From: Brevibacillus sp. JNUCC-41
GTDB taxonomy: Bacteria > Bacillota > Bacilli > Bacillales > DSM-1321
Assembly (NCBI RefSeq): GCF_014844095.1
Contig: NZ_CP062163.1
Coordinates: 5,241,501 to 5,305,500 of the forward strand
Direction: 5' to 3'
DNA length: 64,000 nucleotides
The notes under the pieces were generated by a model that was not told the DNA's origin, ran no database searches, and saw only the letters and a list, made by a program, of their open reading frames with translations. This document shows positions 27,213-36,694 of this stretch, piece by piece; the first letter of the stretch is position 1; each line of letters begins with the position of its first letter. A program made the position numbers and the translations under genes.

Positions 27213-28379
27213 CTATTTCGCGTGGGTAAACATGCCGAAAGCCCTTTTATACAATTGCCACCAGCTCGCTTTTTCAATAGTTTCCTTCGCAACGATCGGA
27301 GATTCGACATACACCTTACCGTTTTTCTTCAATTCAAGCGTACCAATTTCATCCCCTTTTTTAATCGGGGCATCCAAATCTTTATCAAGCGTGATTTTTT
27401 TTGTAAAGTCCTTTGCCGTTCCGTTTTTGGCTGTCAAAACTGAAATAGGTTCACTTGTGACCCCCACCACGGATTTTTTGTGTCCTTTACTTACCTTGGC
27501 TTCACCTAACACCTCGCCGCGTTTATAAATCGGGTATGTGATGTATTGTGAAAATGCATAATCTAACATCTTGGTGACCTGAGCATTTCGTTCTTTTGGA
27601 GAAACTGCTCCGAAAACGACGGCAATGACACGCATATTCCCTTTTTTGGCAGTCGCTGTCAAACAATACTTCGCTTCATTTGTGAATCCTGTCTTCAATC
27701 CATCGACCCCAGGGTAAAATTTCACTAATCTGTTCGTGTTGACAAGCCAGAATTTCTTTTCGGTATTTTCACGGAGATAATCTTCATATGTACCCGTGAA
27801 CCTTGTAATCGTATCGTATTTCAATAATTCCTTTGCCATGATCGACATATCATGTGCCGAACTGTAATGATCTTTAACAGGAAGGCCTGTTGCGTTTTGG
27901 AACTTTGTATTTTTCAATCCGAGATCTTTCGCCTTTTTGTTCATTTTCCTAACAAACTCTTCTTCCGAACCAGCTAGACGTTCAGCCATAGCCACCGATG
28001 CATCATTCGCCGAACCGATCGAGATGCCCTTGAGCATTTGTTCTGTGGTCATTTCTTCACCTGGCTCGAGAAAGATCTGGGAACCTCCCATCGATGCTGC
28101 ATACTCACTAGTCCTGATTTTCTCCTTCATGCTAAGTTCGCCTTTATCGATCGCTTCCATGATCAACAGCATCGTCATGATTTTCGTCATGCTTGCCGGT
28201 GAAAGGCGAACGTCTGCATTTTTATCATAGAGAACAGTACCTGTATCCCGTTCAATCAAAATAGCGGATTTAGCATTTGCCGCCAATTCGACTCCTTTTT
28301 CTTCAGCTGCTTTTGTATGTGGGATGCTAAAACCCAATGCTACCAAAACGGTTAAAAATAGAGAAAGAATCCGCTTCAT
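27213..28379 (-). CDS. dacF: D-alanyl-D-alanine carboxypeptidase DacF
   Basis: Forespore penicillin-binding protein of the S11 family that adjusts cross-linking of spore peptidoglycan together with DacB. The 388 residues start with a signal peptide (cleavage near residue 29) and carry the motifs SMTK near residue 63, SAN near 123 and KTG near 228. The ATG at 28379 is seven bases after GGAGGG. It lies upstream of spoIIAA as in B. subtilis, where read-through from dacF into spoIIA occurs. Confidence 0.94.
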   Translation of the reverse strand: MKRILSLFLTVLVALGFSIPHTKAAEEKGVELAANAKSAILIERDTGTVLYDKNADVRLSPASMTKIMTMLLIMEAIDKGELSMKEKIRTSEYAASMGGSQIFLEPGEEMTTEQMLKGISIGSANDASVAMAERLAGSEEEFVRKMNKKAKDLGLKNTKFQNATGLPVKDHYSSAHDMSIMAKELLKYDTITRFTGTYEDYLRENTEKKFWLVNTNRLVKFYPGVDGLKTGFTNEAKYCLTATAKKGNMRVIAVVFGAVSPKERNAQVTKMLDYAFSQYITYPIYKRGEVLGEAKVSKGHKKSVVGVTSEPISVLTAKNGTAKDFTKKITLDKDLDAPIKKGDEIGTLELKKNGKVYVESPIVAKETIEKASWWQLYKRAFGMFTHAK

Positions 28380-28407
28380 CTCCATACCCTCCAATCTTTA
28401 TAGGTTT

Positions 28408-28436
28408 TATTTTTTCCATTAAACCCATTTTTATAC
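28408..28436 (-). promoter_or_regulatory. Forespore promoter of dacF (sigma-F/G type)
   Basis: On the minus strand GTATA and GGAAAAAATA are separated by 14 bp, fitting the sigma-F consensus (GYATA, GGNRANAHTR) with spacing one base short, 29 bp before the dacF ATG. Confidence 0.6.
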
Positions 28437-28494
28437 AAATAAAGATGAATTTTGAAACATATATTGGATATAGGGTAACAAAGTGAACCAAATT

Positions 28495-28524
28495 AAAAGA
28501 GGATGCGCATGGGCATCCTCTTTT
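28495..28524 (-). terminator. Second hairpin between pdp and dacF
   Basis: Perfect 12-bp stem (AAAAGAGGATGC and complement, loop of six) with A4/T4 ends. It lies between the pdp terminator and the dacF promoter. Confidence 0.65.
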
Positions 28525-28532
28525 AACATTCA

Positions 28533-28586
28533 ATGGAATAAACGTAAAAAGGCCGCTTAATGGCGGCCTTTTTACGTTTATTCCAT
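28533..28586 (-). terminator. pdp terminator with 24-bp perfect arms
   Basis: The right arm covers the last codons and stop of pdp and the left arm is its exact inverted copy, 24 bp in length around a 6-base loop. The core GGCCGC with flanking A5/T5 is a strong terminator. Confidence 0.85.
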
Positions 28587-29882
28587 GATCTCTTTATAGA
28601 TCAATGTAGGTTTTTCTATTTTCTCTTTTGAAATCGCAATGCTTTCATACAATTTTTCTTTTACTTTTGAAACATCTTCAAAATTGCTGTAAATCGTCAC
28701 TAGGGATTCACCTTTTGCCACGGTTTCCCCGATTTTTTTACGAAGTACCAGTCCGACTGCCAAATCGATCTCTGATTCTTTTGTTGCCCGCCCGGCGCCT
28801 AACAGCATGGCTGCCGTTCCTACCTCATCAGCGATGATTTCCGATACATAGCCGTCCTCTTTCGCTTCCAGCTCGAAAGTATGAGCAGCCTGCGGTAGTT
28901 TTTCAGGCTGATCCACAACCGAACCATCGCCTCCCTGCGCTTCTAGGAAAACCTTGAATGAGTTAAGTGCAGAACCATCCTTAATCGCATTTTCCAGCAA
29001 GGTTCTTGCTTCTTCCAGCGAGCTTGCCTTTTTGGCAAGGTATACCATATGGCTTCCTAGTGTTAAAGAAAGTTCCGTTAAATCTTCCGGTCCCTCTCCT
29101 TTAAGCGTATCGATGGCTTCCTTCACCTCTAAAGCATTTCCGATTGCGTAACCCAACGGTTGGCTCATATCGGAAATGACGGCCATCGTGTTTCGTCCCA
29201 CATTGTTTCCAATGCTAACCATTGCATGCGCCAACTCTTCGGAATCTTCGAGAGTTTTCATGAAAGCGCCCGCTCCCGTTTTAACATCAAGTACAATTGC
29301 ATCAGCACCAGCGGCGATTTTCTTACTCATGATCGAGCCAGCAATCAAACCGATACTGTTAACGGTAGCCGTAACATCGCGCAATGCATATAACTTTTTG
29401 TCGGCTGGAGTCAGGTTACCACTTTGTCCAATGACAGCTATCTTATTTTTATTAACAAGTCGAATGAACTCGTCGTTTTCTATTTCGACATGAAATCCTT
29501 TTACAGACTCCAACTTATCGATCGTTCCGCCTGTATGACCAAGACCGCGTCCTGACATCTTTGCCACTGGAACACCTACAGCCGCAACCAATGGTCCAAG
29601 CACTAGCGTTGTGGTATCACCAACACCGCCTGTTGAATGTTTATCGACCTTAATTCCTTCAATCATCGATAAATCAATTTGATCTCCTGATTCGACCATC
29701 GCCATGGTTAGATCAGCACGTTCCTGCTCATTCATGCCTTTGAAATAAACAGCCATTGACCAAGCGCTCATTTGGTAATCCGGAATCGTGCCATCGGTAA
29801 ACCCTTTGATGATGAACTGTATTTCTTCCGTAGTAAGAGCCTTTCCATCACGTTTTTTCTCGATTAAATCTACCATTCTCAT
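28578..29882 (-). CDS. pdp: Pyrimidine-nucleoside phosphorylase
   Basis: Reversibly splits thymidine, deoxyuridine and uridine with phosphate. The 434 residues match the thymidine/pyrimidine phosphorylase family: N-terminal helical domain with [13 protein letters not shown], the phosphate-binding KHSTGGVGD motif near residue 81, and [11 protein letters not shown] near residue 110. ATG follows GGGGATTC. In B. subtilis pdp sits in dra-nupC-pdp; here it is third in drm-punA-pdp. Confidence 0.95.
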   Translation of the reverse strand: MRMVDLIEKKRDGKALTTEEIQFIIKGFTDGTIPDYQMSAWSMAVYFKGMNEQERADLTMAMVESGDQIDLSMIEGIKVDKHSTGGVGDTTTLVLGPLVAAVGVPVAKMSGRGLGHTGGTIDKLESVKGFHVEIENDEFIRLVNKNKIAVIGQSGNLTPADKKLYALRDVTATVNSIGLIAGSIMSKKIAAGADAIVLDVKTGAGAFMKTLEDSEELAHAMVSIGNNVGRNTMAVISDMSQPLGYAIGNALEVKEAIDTLKGEGPEDLTELSLTLGSHMVYLAKKASSLEEARTLLENAIKDGSALNSFKVFLEAQGGDGSVVDQPEKLPQAAHTFELEAKEDGYVSEIIADEVGTAAMLLGAGRATKESEIDLAVGLVLRKKIGETVAKGESLVTIYSNFEDVSKVKEKLYESIAISKEKIEKPTLIYKEIME

Positions 29883-29946
29883 ATTAGAATCCCCACTTTT
29901 TCAAAGACACCGGATTTCTTTAGGTGTACTTGTATTTTTGTTCGAT

Positions 29947-30759
29947 TTATATGTCCTTAACGATATGCTTAACAAATTCAAGAAAACTGCTTTTCACTTT
30001 TTCAGTCGTTTCAATTACCTCTTCATGCGACAAAGGCTGATCAAGAATGCCTGCGGCCATATTTGTAAGGCATGAAATTCCAAGCACCTTCATACCACTA
30101 TGCCTAGCCACGATAACTTCCGGAACTGTCGACATACCAACTGCATCCCCGCCAAGGATCCTTGCCATTTTCACTTCTGCCGGCGTCTCATAGGTCGGTC
30201 CTGTATTTCCGATATAGACACCTTCTTTAATATCCAAGCCTAGTGAAGCTGCTATTTTTTTTGCTTGCGTCCGAAGGCCTTTATTATAAGCCTCCGACAT
30301 ATCAGGGAATCTAGGGCCGAAGCGCTCTTCATTAGGACCAATCAATGGATTAGCCCCCATTAAATTAATATGATCCGTAATGAGCATCAAGTCACCTGGT
30401 TCATAGCTTTCATTTACGCTTCCGGCAGCATTCGTTACAATTAACTGCTCAACACCAAGTAGTTTCATTACTCGTACAGGAAAAGTGACCTTCTCCATCG
30501 AGTAACCCTCATAAAAGTGGAAACGTCCTTGCATGGCTACAACTTTTTTGCCACTTAAATGTCCAATGATAAGCTGTCCAGCGTGTCCCTCCACAGTCGA
30601 TACCGGGAATTCCGGAATTTCGTGGTAGGGAATAGTTATCGGATTTTCAATTTCATCCGCCAATACTCCAAGCCCAGAACCAAGAATCAGTCCTATCTCC
30701 GGAGAGCCTTCAATTTTACTTTTTATAAATGACGCAGCAATCTCTATTTTATTAAACAT
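29947..30759 (-). CDS. punA: Purine-nucleoside phosphorylase (PNP-I, PupG type)
   Basis: Cleaves inosine and guanosine to base and ribose-1-phosphate. The 270 residues carry the family landmarks LILGSGLGVLADEI at the phosphate site, MQGRFHFYEGY, and the MSTVPEVIVARH stretch. It starts directly after the drm stop and is 64 bp before pdp, forming a salvage operon. Known as pupG or deoD-like punA in Bacillus. Confidence 0.95.
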   Translation of the reverse strand: MFNKIEIAASFIKSKIEGSPEIGLILGSGLGVLADEIENPITIPYHEIPEFPVSTVEGHAGQLIIGHLSGKKVVAMQGRFHFYEGYSMEKVTFPVRVMKLLGVEQLIVTNAAGSVNESYEPGDLMLITDHINLMGANPLIGPNEERFGPRFPDMSEAYNKGLRTQAKKIAASLGLDIKEGVYIGNTGPTYETPAEVKMARILGGDAVGMSTVPEVIVARHSGMKVLGISCLTNMAAGILDQPLSHEEVIETTEKVKSSFLEFVKHIVKDI

Positions 30760-31962
30760 CTATTTACTCTCCCCTAAATTCAGATCGCCCAATATATTTT
30801 TTCCAAAGGCAGGCATTTTCACATCAAAATTAGCAGCGACCGTCGCCCCAATATCAGCAAATGTATCTCTTATCGGTAGTTCGGCACCTTCTGTAAATCG
30901 TTTGGAATAAACTAATAATGGGACATATTCACGTGTGTGATCGGTTCCTTCATGGACCGGATCATTCCCGTGATCGGCAGTGATGATCAATAGATCATCC
31001 TCTTTCAGTTTATCAAGGACTTCCGGCATCCGGGCATCGAATTCTTCCAATGCCTTTCCGTAACCCTCTGGATCGCGGCGGTGACCGTATAAAGCATCGA
31101 AGTCGACTAGATTAAGGAAACTTAACCCTTTGAAATCCTGTTCTACCGTTTGGATTAATTTATCCATTCCATCCATATTGGATACGGTCCTCAATGATTC
31201 AGTGACACCTTCCCCATCAAAGATATCAGAGATCTTCCCGATTGCGAGCACATCATATCCAGAATCTTTCAATTCATCCATTACAGTCCGGTTAAAAGGC
31301 TTCAACGCATAATCATGACGGTTAGGCGTTCTTTTGAAGTTGCCTGGTTCACCTGTGAACGGTCTGGCAATCACGCGTCCAACCTTGAACTCATCAGCCA
31401 TTGTGATTTCACGGGCAATTTCACATATCTTGTATAATTCGTCTATTGGGACGATATCTTCATGTGCAGCAATCTGTAATACGGAATCAGCTGATGTATA
31501 AACGATCAGCGCACCCGTTTTCATATGTTCCTCGCCAAGCCTTTCGATAATTTCCGTGCCGCTTGCCGGGACGTTCCCAATAATTCCCCGACCCATCTTC
31601 GCCTCAAGTTCATTGACTAATAATTCCGGGAAGCCATCTGGAAATACACGGAATGGAGTCGATATATTTAACCCCATGATTTCCCAATGTCCAGTCATCG
31701 TATCTTTTCCTGTAGAGGCTTCCTTCATTTTCGTGTAGTATGCGAGAGGTTGCTGAGCTTTATCAATCCCCTTGATTTCACGGATATTGCCTAAACCCAA
31801 TTTTGCGAGAGTCGGCATGTTCAATCCATTCATTCTTTCTGCGATATGGCCAAGTGTATCCGCCCCTTTATCGCCGAATAAATCTGCATCAGGCGCTTCG
31901 CCAATCCCAACTGAATCCATAACTATTACAAATATTCGTTTAAATGCTGAATTTCCTTTCAT
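30760..31962 (-). CDS. drm: Phosphopentomutase
   Basis: Interconverts ribose-1-phosphate (or deoxyribose-1-phosphate) and the 5-phosphate. The 400 residues belong to the alkaline phosphatase superfamily, with metal ligands in [14 protein letters not shown] at the N terminus, GHWE near residue 93, and TADHGNDP and [12 protein letters not shown] near the C terminus. AGGAGGAATG ribosome binding site. First gene of the nucleoside operon. Confidence 0.95.
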   Translation of the reverse strand: MKGNSAFKRIFVIVMDSVGIGEAPDADLFGDKGADTLGHIAERMNGLNMPTLAKLGLGNIREIKGIDKAQQPLAYYTKMKEASTGKDTMTGHWEIMGLNISTPFRVFPDGFPELLVNELEAKMGRGIIGNVPASGTEIIERLGEEHMKTGALIVYTSADSVLQIAAHEDIVPIDELYKICEIAREITMADEFKVGRVIARPFTGEPGNFKRTPNRHDYALKPFNRTVMDELKDSGYDVLAIGKISDIFDGEGVTESLRTVSNMDGMDKLIQTVEQDFKGLSFLNLVDFDALYGHRRDPEGYGKALEEFDARMPEVLDKLKEDDLLIITADHGNDPVHEGTDHTREYVPLLVYSKRFTEGAELPIRDTFADIGATVAANFDVKMPAFGKNILGDLNLGESK

Positions 31963-32058
31963 GAGTCATTCCTCCTAAAATAGTAAATCACTTTTTATAC
32001 TCTCTATAATACCCTTATGCTGCTCAGTTACTCTTCATTTAAATGAAATCGCAAGAAC

Positions 32059-32096
32059 GTCAGAAGTCTGACCTCTCTACATTGTAAACGATTACC
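32059..32096 (-). promoter_or_regulatory. cre-like site and 14-bp palindrome upstream of drm
   Basis: TGTAAACGATTACC at 32083-32096 matches the catabolite-responsive element consensus at all but the last base. A perfect palindrome GTCAGAAGTCTGAC lies 10 bp nearer drm at 32059-32072. Both are within 135 bp of the drm start, so they may regulate the nucleoside operon. Confidence 0.45.
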
Positions 32097-32261
32097 ATGA
32101 TGTAGACAAATAATATATTTCGTAATGAAACAAAGTGCTCCAAGATGCATGTTGGAATTATTTGCAGCCTCTATAGCAGTCCGTACAAACGGAGAATAAG
32201 GCTGCTCCTCCAACTGCCTCGCAGTTAAATTCACAACCTTTTCTATCATTCTACTATTCTT

Positions 32262-33155
32262 TTAAGCTCGCGGATGGAATTTTGAATATACATCCTTGAT
32301 CCGTACGTTCGTAATATGTGTATAAATTTGAGTTGTCGAAATATCCGCATGACCAAGCATTTCTTGGACGGCACGTAAATCAGCCCCGTTCATCAATAGA
32401 TGTGTCGCGAACGAATGTCTTAGTGTATGCGGTGTAATTTCTTTTTCAATTTGTGCCGATTTTACAAGTTTTTTTAGAATCTTCCAAAATCCCTGCCTTG
32501 TCAGCCTGTTTCCATGATGATTCAAAAAAAGTGAATCCGTCCTGTGCTTGGGACTGGCCATTTTCCCCCGGGAACTTTCCATATAATGTTCTATCGCACC
32601 CAATGCAGTTTGTCCAATCGGAATGATCCTCTCTTTATTTCCTTTCCCTACGCAACGGACAAAACCCATCGATGCATGGACATCACTCACATCCATGGAT
32701 ATCAACTCACTGACACGCATACCCGTCGCATACATCAGTTCTAGCATCGCCTTATCGCGTAAACCGAATTCATCCATTTTCTTCGGGGCATCCAATAGTG
32801 CTTCAACCTCTTCCATGCTTAATACCTTTGGAAGGCTTCGTTCCGGTTTTGGTGTTTCTATATGTATGGACGGATCCTGCTCGGTTACTTTTTCCCTTAG
32901 AAGAAATTGATGAAAAGACCGAATGGAAGCTATATGACGCGCCACCGTCTTCGACGATTTCCCTTGATCCTTCAAATGCATGAGAAAATGCAGGATGTTC
33001 ACCCGCCGTGAATCATTCCAAGCTTCAATGGTTTCAACATCTTTCAGATAGCTCCAATATGATCTTAAGTCACGCTCATACGAGACGAGCGTATTTTTGG
33101 CAAGTCCTTTTTCAATGGTTAAAAAATGAATGAAATCCCTAATTTGATTCTCCAT
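32262..33155 (-). CDS. xerD: Site-specific tyrosine recombinase XerD
   Basis: Resolves chromosome dimers at dif together with the XerC-like partner. The 297 residues comprise the SAM-like N-terminal domain and a catalytic domain with Arg in [10 protein letters not shown], Lys in [10 protein letters not shown], the [10 protein letters not shown] box, the second His in [14 protein letters not shown] and the Tyr nucleophile in the same stretch. Start at the second ATG, nine bases after GGGGAG inside the end of yqzK. Called ripX or codV-related in older B. subtilis literature. Confidence 0.95.
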   Translation of the reverse strand: MENQIRDFIHFLTIEKGLAKNTLVSYERDLRSYWSYLKDVETIEAWNDSRRVNILHFLMHLKDQGKSSKTVARHIASIRSFHQFLLREKVTEQDPSIHIETPKPERSLPKVLSMEEVEALLDAPKKMDEFGLRDKAMLELMYATGMRVSELISMDVSDVHASMGFVRCVGKGNKERIIPIGQTALGAIEHYMESSRGKMASPKHRTDSLFLNHHGNRLTRQGFWKILKKLVKSAQIEKEITPHTLRHSFATHLLMNGADLRAVQEMLGHADISTTQIYTHITNVRIKDVYSKFHPRA

Positions 33156-33160
33156 ATTCA

Positions 33161-33391
33161 TTACTCCCCGTTTAAATAAAACAACATTAAGCGTTCAAGC
33201 CATGCATCATCACCCGTATCAACAGCTTTCGATACTTTTACGGCCATGCCTTTCGGTTCATCATAACGATGATAACTTTGATATTCCTGATTTAACCATA
33301 CCATTCCTATATAAAAAAGAACAGTGAAGCTAACAAAGAGAACCATCACTTTAGCCGTGTGCAAAACAAGCGATAATGATGTTTTCATCAT
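33161..33391 (-). CDS. yqzK: YqzK family protein (DUF4227)
   Basis: Small protein of 76 residues with one membrane segment near residues 12-31 and a charged soluble tail. DUF4227 genes lie between fur and xerD in Bacillus, as here. The stop is embedded in the ribosome binding site of xerD, so expression is coupled. Function unknown. Confidence 0.85.
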   Translation of the reverse strand: MMKTSLSLVLHTAKVMVLFVSFTVLFYIGMVWLNQEYQSYHRYDEPKGMAVKVSKAVDTGDDAWLERLMLFYLNGE

Positions 33392-33516
33392 CTTTCCCCT
33401 CCCATTCGATCCTTTGTATCAATCTATGCCCAACAGGACAAGTTTTATACGTGTTTCGGAAAGGAGAAAACAAAAACAGTCCTTCCTTTTAGAAAATAGG
33501 TTTTTAAAATGCAGAA

Positions 33517-33543
33517 AACCTTCTCCATTAAATGGAAAAGGTC
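33517..33543 (-). terminator. fur terminator
   Basis: Imperfect stem ACCTTCTCCATT / AATGGAAAAGGT just beyond the fur stop, with a T-rich minus-strand tail. Confidence 0.6.
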
Positions 33544-33548
33544 CGACT

Positions 33549-34013
33549 TCATTCACCTTTATTCTCTTCTTTGTCATGACATCGATGACAAATGCCATGA
33601 AAGGTTAATCTATGGTCTTTAATCTTGAAGTTCCAGTCGCGTTCCACAATGTCTTCTACGTCTTCAAGTAGGTCTTCCTGGATCTCATCTACCGCACCAC
33701 ATTCCACACAAACAAGATGATGATGGAAATGCGCAGCTCCTTCTTGTCTTAAATCATAACGGGAAACCCCGTCTCCAAAGTTAATTTTATCTACTATCTT
33801 CAATTCAGTCAGCAACTCTAGCGTACGGTAAACTGTTGCCAATCCAATTTCCGGCGACTTTTCTTTGACAAGGAGGTAAACGTCTTCTGCGCTTAAATGA
33901 TCCTCTTCATGCTCAAGTAAAACGCGGACGGTCGCTTCTCGCTGAGGCGTTAATTTGTAGCTGGACGAGTGTAACTGCTTTTTTATCCTATCAATTCTGT
34001 TTTCTATTTCCAT
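33549..34013 (-). CDS. fur: Ferric uptake regulator Fur
   Basis: Iron-responsive repressor of 154 residues with an N-terminal winged helix (KLTPQREATVRVL, IGLATVYRTLELL) and a C-terminal dimerisation domain with the metal-site HFHHHLVC segment and the structural zinc pairs CVEC and CHRC. The ATG at 34013 follows GGGAGGG; the frame is open 12 codons upstream without a ribosome binding site. The HHH/CxxC pattern with AHFHHHLVC suits Fur better than PerR or Zur, and it is next to yqzK and spoIIM as in B. subtilis. Confidence 0.93.
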   Translation of the reverse strand: MEIENRIDRIKKQLHSSSYKLTPQREATVRVLLEHEEDHLSAEDVYLLVKEKSPEIGLATVYRTLELLTELKIVDKINFGDGVSRYDLRQEGAAHFHHHLVCVECGAVDEIQEDLLEDVEDIVERDWNFKIKDHRLTFHGICHRCHDKEENKGE

Positions 34014-34047
34014 ACCTAATATTCCCTCCCGCGCCGCTATCTTATCC

Positions 34048-34075
34048 ATTATATCAAAAGAGGGAAAACTGTCAA
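34048..34075 (-). promoter_or_regulatory. fur promoter (sigma-A)
   Basis: Consensus hexamers TTGACA and TATAAT on the minus strand are separated by 16 bp, 35 bp before the fur ATG. Confidence 0.75.
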
Positions 34076-34126
34076 AATAGATTTCTTGTTAATGATAAAA
34101 AAATTTGCGGGAACGGTAGATTTTCA

Positions 34127-34774
34127 TTAATGACCCAATAAACTTACGACATTTTTCATTAAAGAAGGGGATAAGTATGCTTCAAACGCAGCAGCCGTAA
34201 TCAAAAATAACCCCGACAAAACCAATGAGAAAATATACCGCGAAATTATCGGCTTCAGCGGTTCACGAACCTGCTTTAGGAAAATCCGGCTGATCATTTT
34301 CATTGATAGTGCGACGGCAAGGACGGTTATTACGATGAATATCGGGACAATGAATATATTTTGGGGCAGAATGGCGACAAACGATAATAAGAATCCGCTC
34401 CATCCCATTTGATTGACTAAAAAGCCGACTGTGAATCCAACAACCATCCCTTTTATAAATAACAAAACCAGGATGACAGGCAAACCGATGACCGATATTC
34501 CCAGAATCCAGATGACCCCGATATATTTTATATTATGCATAATACTTTGGCTGAACATATCATGCGAAGATGCAAATTCACCCTTGGATACTTGTCCGAA
34601 AAATTGCGATAAATAATAGAACAAGTCTTCCTTTTGCGTAAAGCTCAAACTATTCACCAATATTGCCCCAAAAATGACGCCCATCAAAAAAAGCACAGTG
34701 ATAAAGACATATAATGAGGAATGTTCGTTAATATGTTTCATTACGGCATTTTGTACGACAGATTTTTTTTTCAT
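34127..34774 (-). CDS. spoIIM: Stage II sporulation protein M
   Basis: Integral membrane protein (215 residues, about five helices) of the DMP complex SpoIID-SpoIIM-SpoIIP that remodels septal peptidoglycan to drive engulfment. Mother-cell expressed under sigma-E in B. subtilis. Hydrophobic segments start near residues 18, 85, 115, 140 and 185. GAGGATGAAAG ribosome binding site. Confidence 0.93.
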   Translation of the reverse strand: MKKKSVVQNAVMKHINEHSSLYVFITVLFLMGVIFGAILVNSLSFTQKEDLFYYLSQFFGQVSKGEFASSHDMFSQSIMHNIKYIGVIWILGISVIGLPVILVLLFIKGMVVGFTVGFLVNQMGWSGFLLSFVAILPQNIFIVPIFIVITVLAVALSMKMISRIFLKQVREPLKPIISRYIFSLVLSGLFLITAAAFEAYLSPSLMKNVVSLLGH

Positions 34775-34913
34775 CTTTCATCCTCCCAACTCCGCTTACT
34801 AGAATCTATGTTTTCACTCTCTCATTTATGCTAAGAAAACTTTCCCCATCAGCCAAACACTTTGAATCCAATCCGTGTTATAATTTTCCATATCAATAAT
34901 ATGGAGGCCGGAT

Positions 34914-35477
34914 ATGAAAGCTATATTAATGGATTTTCCCGAAAAAATTGAAACCCCACGATTATATCTAAGACCTTGTCAACCTGGCGATGGCCTGGAC
35001 CTTTACGAAGCCATTGTCCATTCTAAACCTGAATTGAAACAGTGGCTGCCGTTTGCACATCAAGATTTTTCGTTGGAAACTTCTGAACAGAACGTCCTTA
35101 AGTCCTTTGCGGACTTTATTTTAAAAGAGGATATCAGGCTCCATATTTATAGGAAAGAAGACGATCAATTCATTGGCTCCACTGGTCTGCACCGAATTAA
35201 TTGGGATATCCCTAAATTCGAAATTGGCTATTGGATCGATACAAGATACAGTAAACTAGGCTACATAACGGAGGCAGTGGAAAAGTTAACTAAATTTGCC
35301 TTTTACCATTATGGCGCAAAACGAGTCGAAATCCGCTGTGACCCTAATAATATAGCCAGCAAACGGATTCCTGAGAGGCTGGGATATACCCTTGAAGGTA
35401 TTTTGCGTAATGACTGCCTCAGTGCAGACGGCAAGGAAGTGCGGGACACCTCCATTTATGCAAAAACAACAACCTGA
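34914..35477 (+). CDS. GNAT acetyltransferase (RimJ/RimL-like)
   Basis: N-acetyltransferase of 187 residues of the RimL/RimJ subfamily. Landmarks are the N-terminal TPRLYLRPCQPGD, the FEIGYWIDTRYSKLGYITEA segment containing the acetyl-CoA loop, and NIASKRIPERLGYTLEG near residue 155. In most RimL relatives the loop reads G-x-G-Y/L; here SKLGY lacks the first glycine. Substrate cannot be inferred. GGAGG ribosome binding site. It is inserted between spoIIM and the endonuclease-Q-like gene and shares a hairpin terminator with the latter. Confidence 0.85.
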   Translation: MKAILMDFPEKIETPRLYLRPCQPGDGLDLYEAIVHSKPELKQWLPFAHQDFSLETSEQNVLKSFADFILKEDIRLHIYRKEDDQFIGSTGLHRINWDIPKFEIGYWIDTRYSKLGYITEAVEKLTKFAFYHYGAKRVEIRCDPNNIASKRIPERLGYTLEGILRNDCLSADGKEVRDTSIYAKTTT

Positions 35478-35519
35478 AAAAGTCCTGACAGATCTCATCT
35501 GTCAGGACTTTTTCAGGTT
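35471..35519. terminator. Shared 23-bp perfect hairpin of convergent genes
   Basis: Perfect 23-bp arms with a 3-base loop. The left arm contains the stop of the acetyltransferase gene and the right arm ends at the stop of the convergent gene. A5/T5 tracts are inside the stem, so it can terminate both strands. Confidence 0.85.
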
Positions 35520-36694
35520 TATTCCTTTTTGACCTTTCCGTACTTTCCTCCGCCCCCCACTTCAAAAGAAAGCGTCCCTTTTCTGGCAGAATCGATGTAG
35601 AACGCCAATTTTTCAGGAACGATTTCCATGAGCTGTTCAAGCGTAACTTCATGAAGGATATTCATCTCTGTTCCAAATGCCGCCAACAGTTTTTCCATGG
35701 ATTTAGGTCCGAGTCCTGGGATGAAATCGAGTGGCACTTGATGGATATACGGCGGCCTTTCCCTTCCGTTTCTTCCGGCCAGCTCGGAAATGGAGAGTTC
35801 TTCGATCCTGGACGATACCCCTTTAATAATGGATTTATTACCACACTCGGGACATTGTTCATCATCCCTCAATACCTGGTGTAAACACCCTGAACATACG
35901 GTTTGATGATACTTTCCCAATAAGGGGTTCAATCCATAATTAACGGCCACCTTACGATTCCCTTTTTCTTTAAGGGCTTTTGCAAGCTCATTGAAACTTG
36001 GTTCTTCAAGCAGGACTTTTTGATATTCACGGGCGATTTTCCCAAGCGAATGCGCATCGGAATTTGTCACGAATACATAGGAGTCCAACTCCTCGATATC
36101 CTTGACCATTTCTGTATCTGAACTTAAACCAAGTTCGATGGCATCAATGAGCTTCGGATCGAATACTTCTGTCAGACTGGATCGCACCCCTTTTCCATAT
36201 AAGCTTTTAAATGGGGTAAAAACATGTGCCGGAATAAACAGGCCTCCCAGTGACTTCACGATCTTTTGCAGCGTTCTTCCATCACAATAAATCCTTTGGG
36301 AGCTCAAGGTGATATTTTTAACATGTCCACCCATCCATGAAGAGAATTCCTTCATCGCTTTTAAAGTGGGAAAATAGGCGAGGACATGGATCGGTCCATT
36401 ACAATTCTGATCATAAATTTCAATCTCCGAGCCTGGAATGATGGTTGTATTCTTGTATTGAAGTCCGCCTTCAATCTTTTCCGTGATTTCGCCATCAAGA
36501 ATCCCCGCTTCGATTTCTTCGATAATTTCAGGAGAATGGCAATCGATTATTCCGATTAGATCAAGGCCCTTCCTTTCACTTGCCACTTGCAGCACATTGC
36601 TGAAGGTTAACGTTTTAGCACCTGTTATTTTTACGGCCCTTCCGCTTCTCGTTCTGCCTATATGGATATGCAGGTCAGCGTAAAATTCTTTCAT
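35519..36694 (-). CDS. Endonuclease Q-like PHP-domain protein (TIGR00375)
   Basis: Protein of 391 residues with a PHP domain at the N terminus (FYADLHIHIGRTRSGR, later TNSDAHSLGK), a zinc ribbon (CSGC and CPEC near residues 270 and 287) and a C-terminal helix-hairpin-helix (FIPGLGPKSMEKLL). This architecture matches EndoQ, which in archaea and some Bacillus cuts DNA 5' of deaminated bases and abasic sites. It lies downstream of nudF with a 0-bp gap. B. subtilis carries a relative (yqxK region). Confidence 0.88.
   Translation of the reverse strand: MKEFYADLHIHIGRTRSGRAVKITGAKTLTFSNVLQVASERKGLDLIGIIDCHSPEIIEEIEAGILDGEITEKIEGGLQYKNTTIIPGSEIEIYDQNCNGPIHVLAYFPTLKAMKEFSSWMGGHVKNITLSSQRIYCDGRTLQKIVKSLGGLFIPAHVFTPFKSLYGKGVRSSLTEVFDPKLIDAIELGLSSDTEMVKDIEELDSYVFVTNSDAHSLGKIAREYQKVLLEEPSFNELAKALKEKGNRKVAVNYGLNPLLGKYHQTVCSGCLHQVLRDDEQCPECGNKSIIKGVSSRIEELSISELAGRNGRERPPYIHQVPLDFIPGLGPKSMEKLLAAFGTEMNILHEVTLEQLMEIVPEKLAFYIDSARKGTLSFEVGGGGKYGKVKKE

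Noticed and set aside
32028..32249. Minus-strand 73-codon frame between xerD and drm
   Set aside because: No ribosome binding site and contains the cre-like site and palindrome; the second half looks non-coding. The interval is better read as the drm regulatory region.
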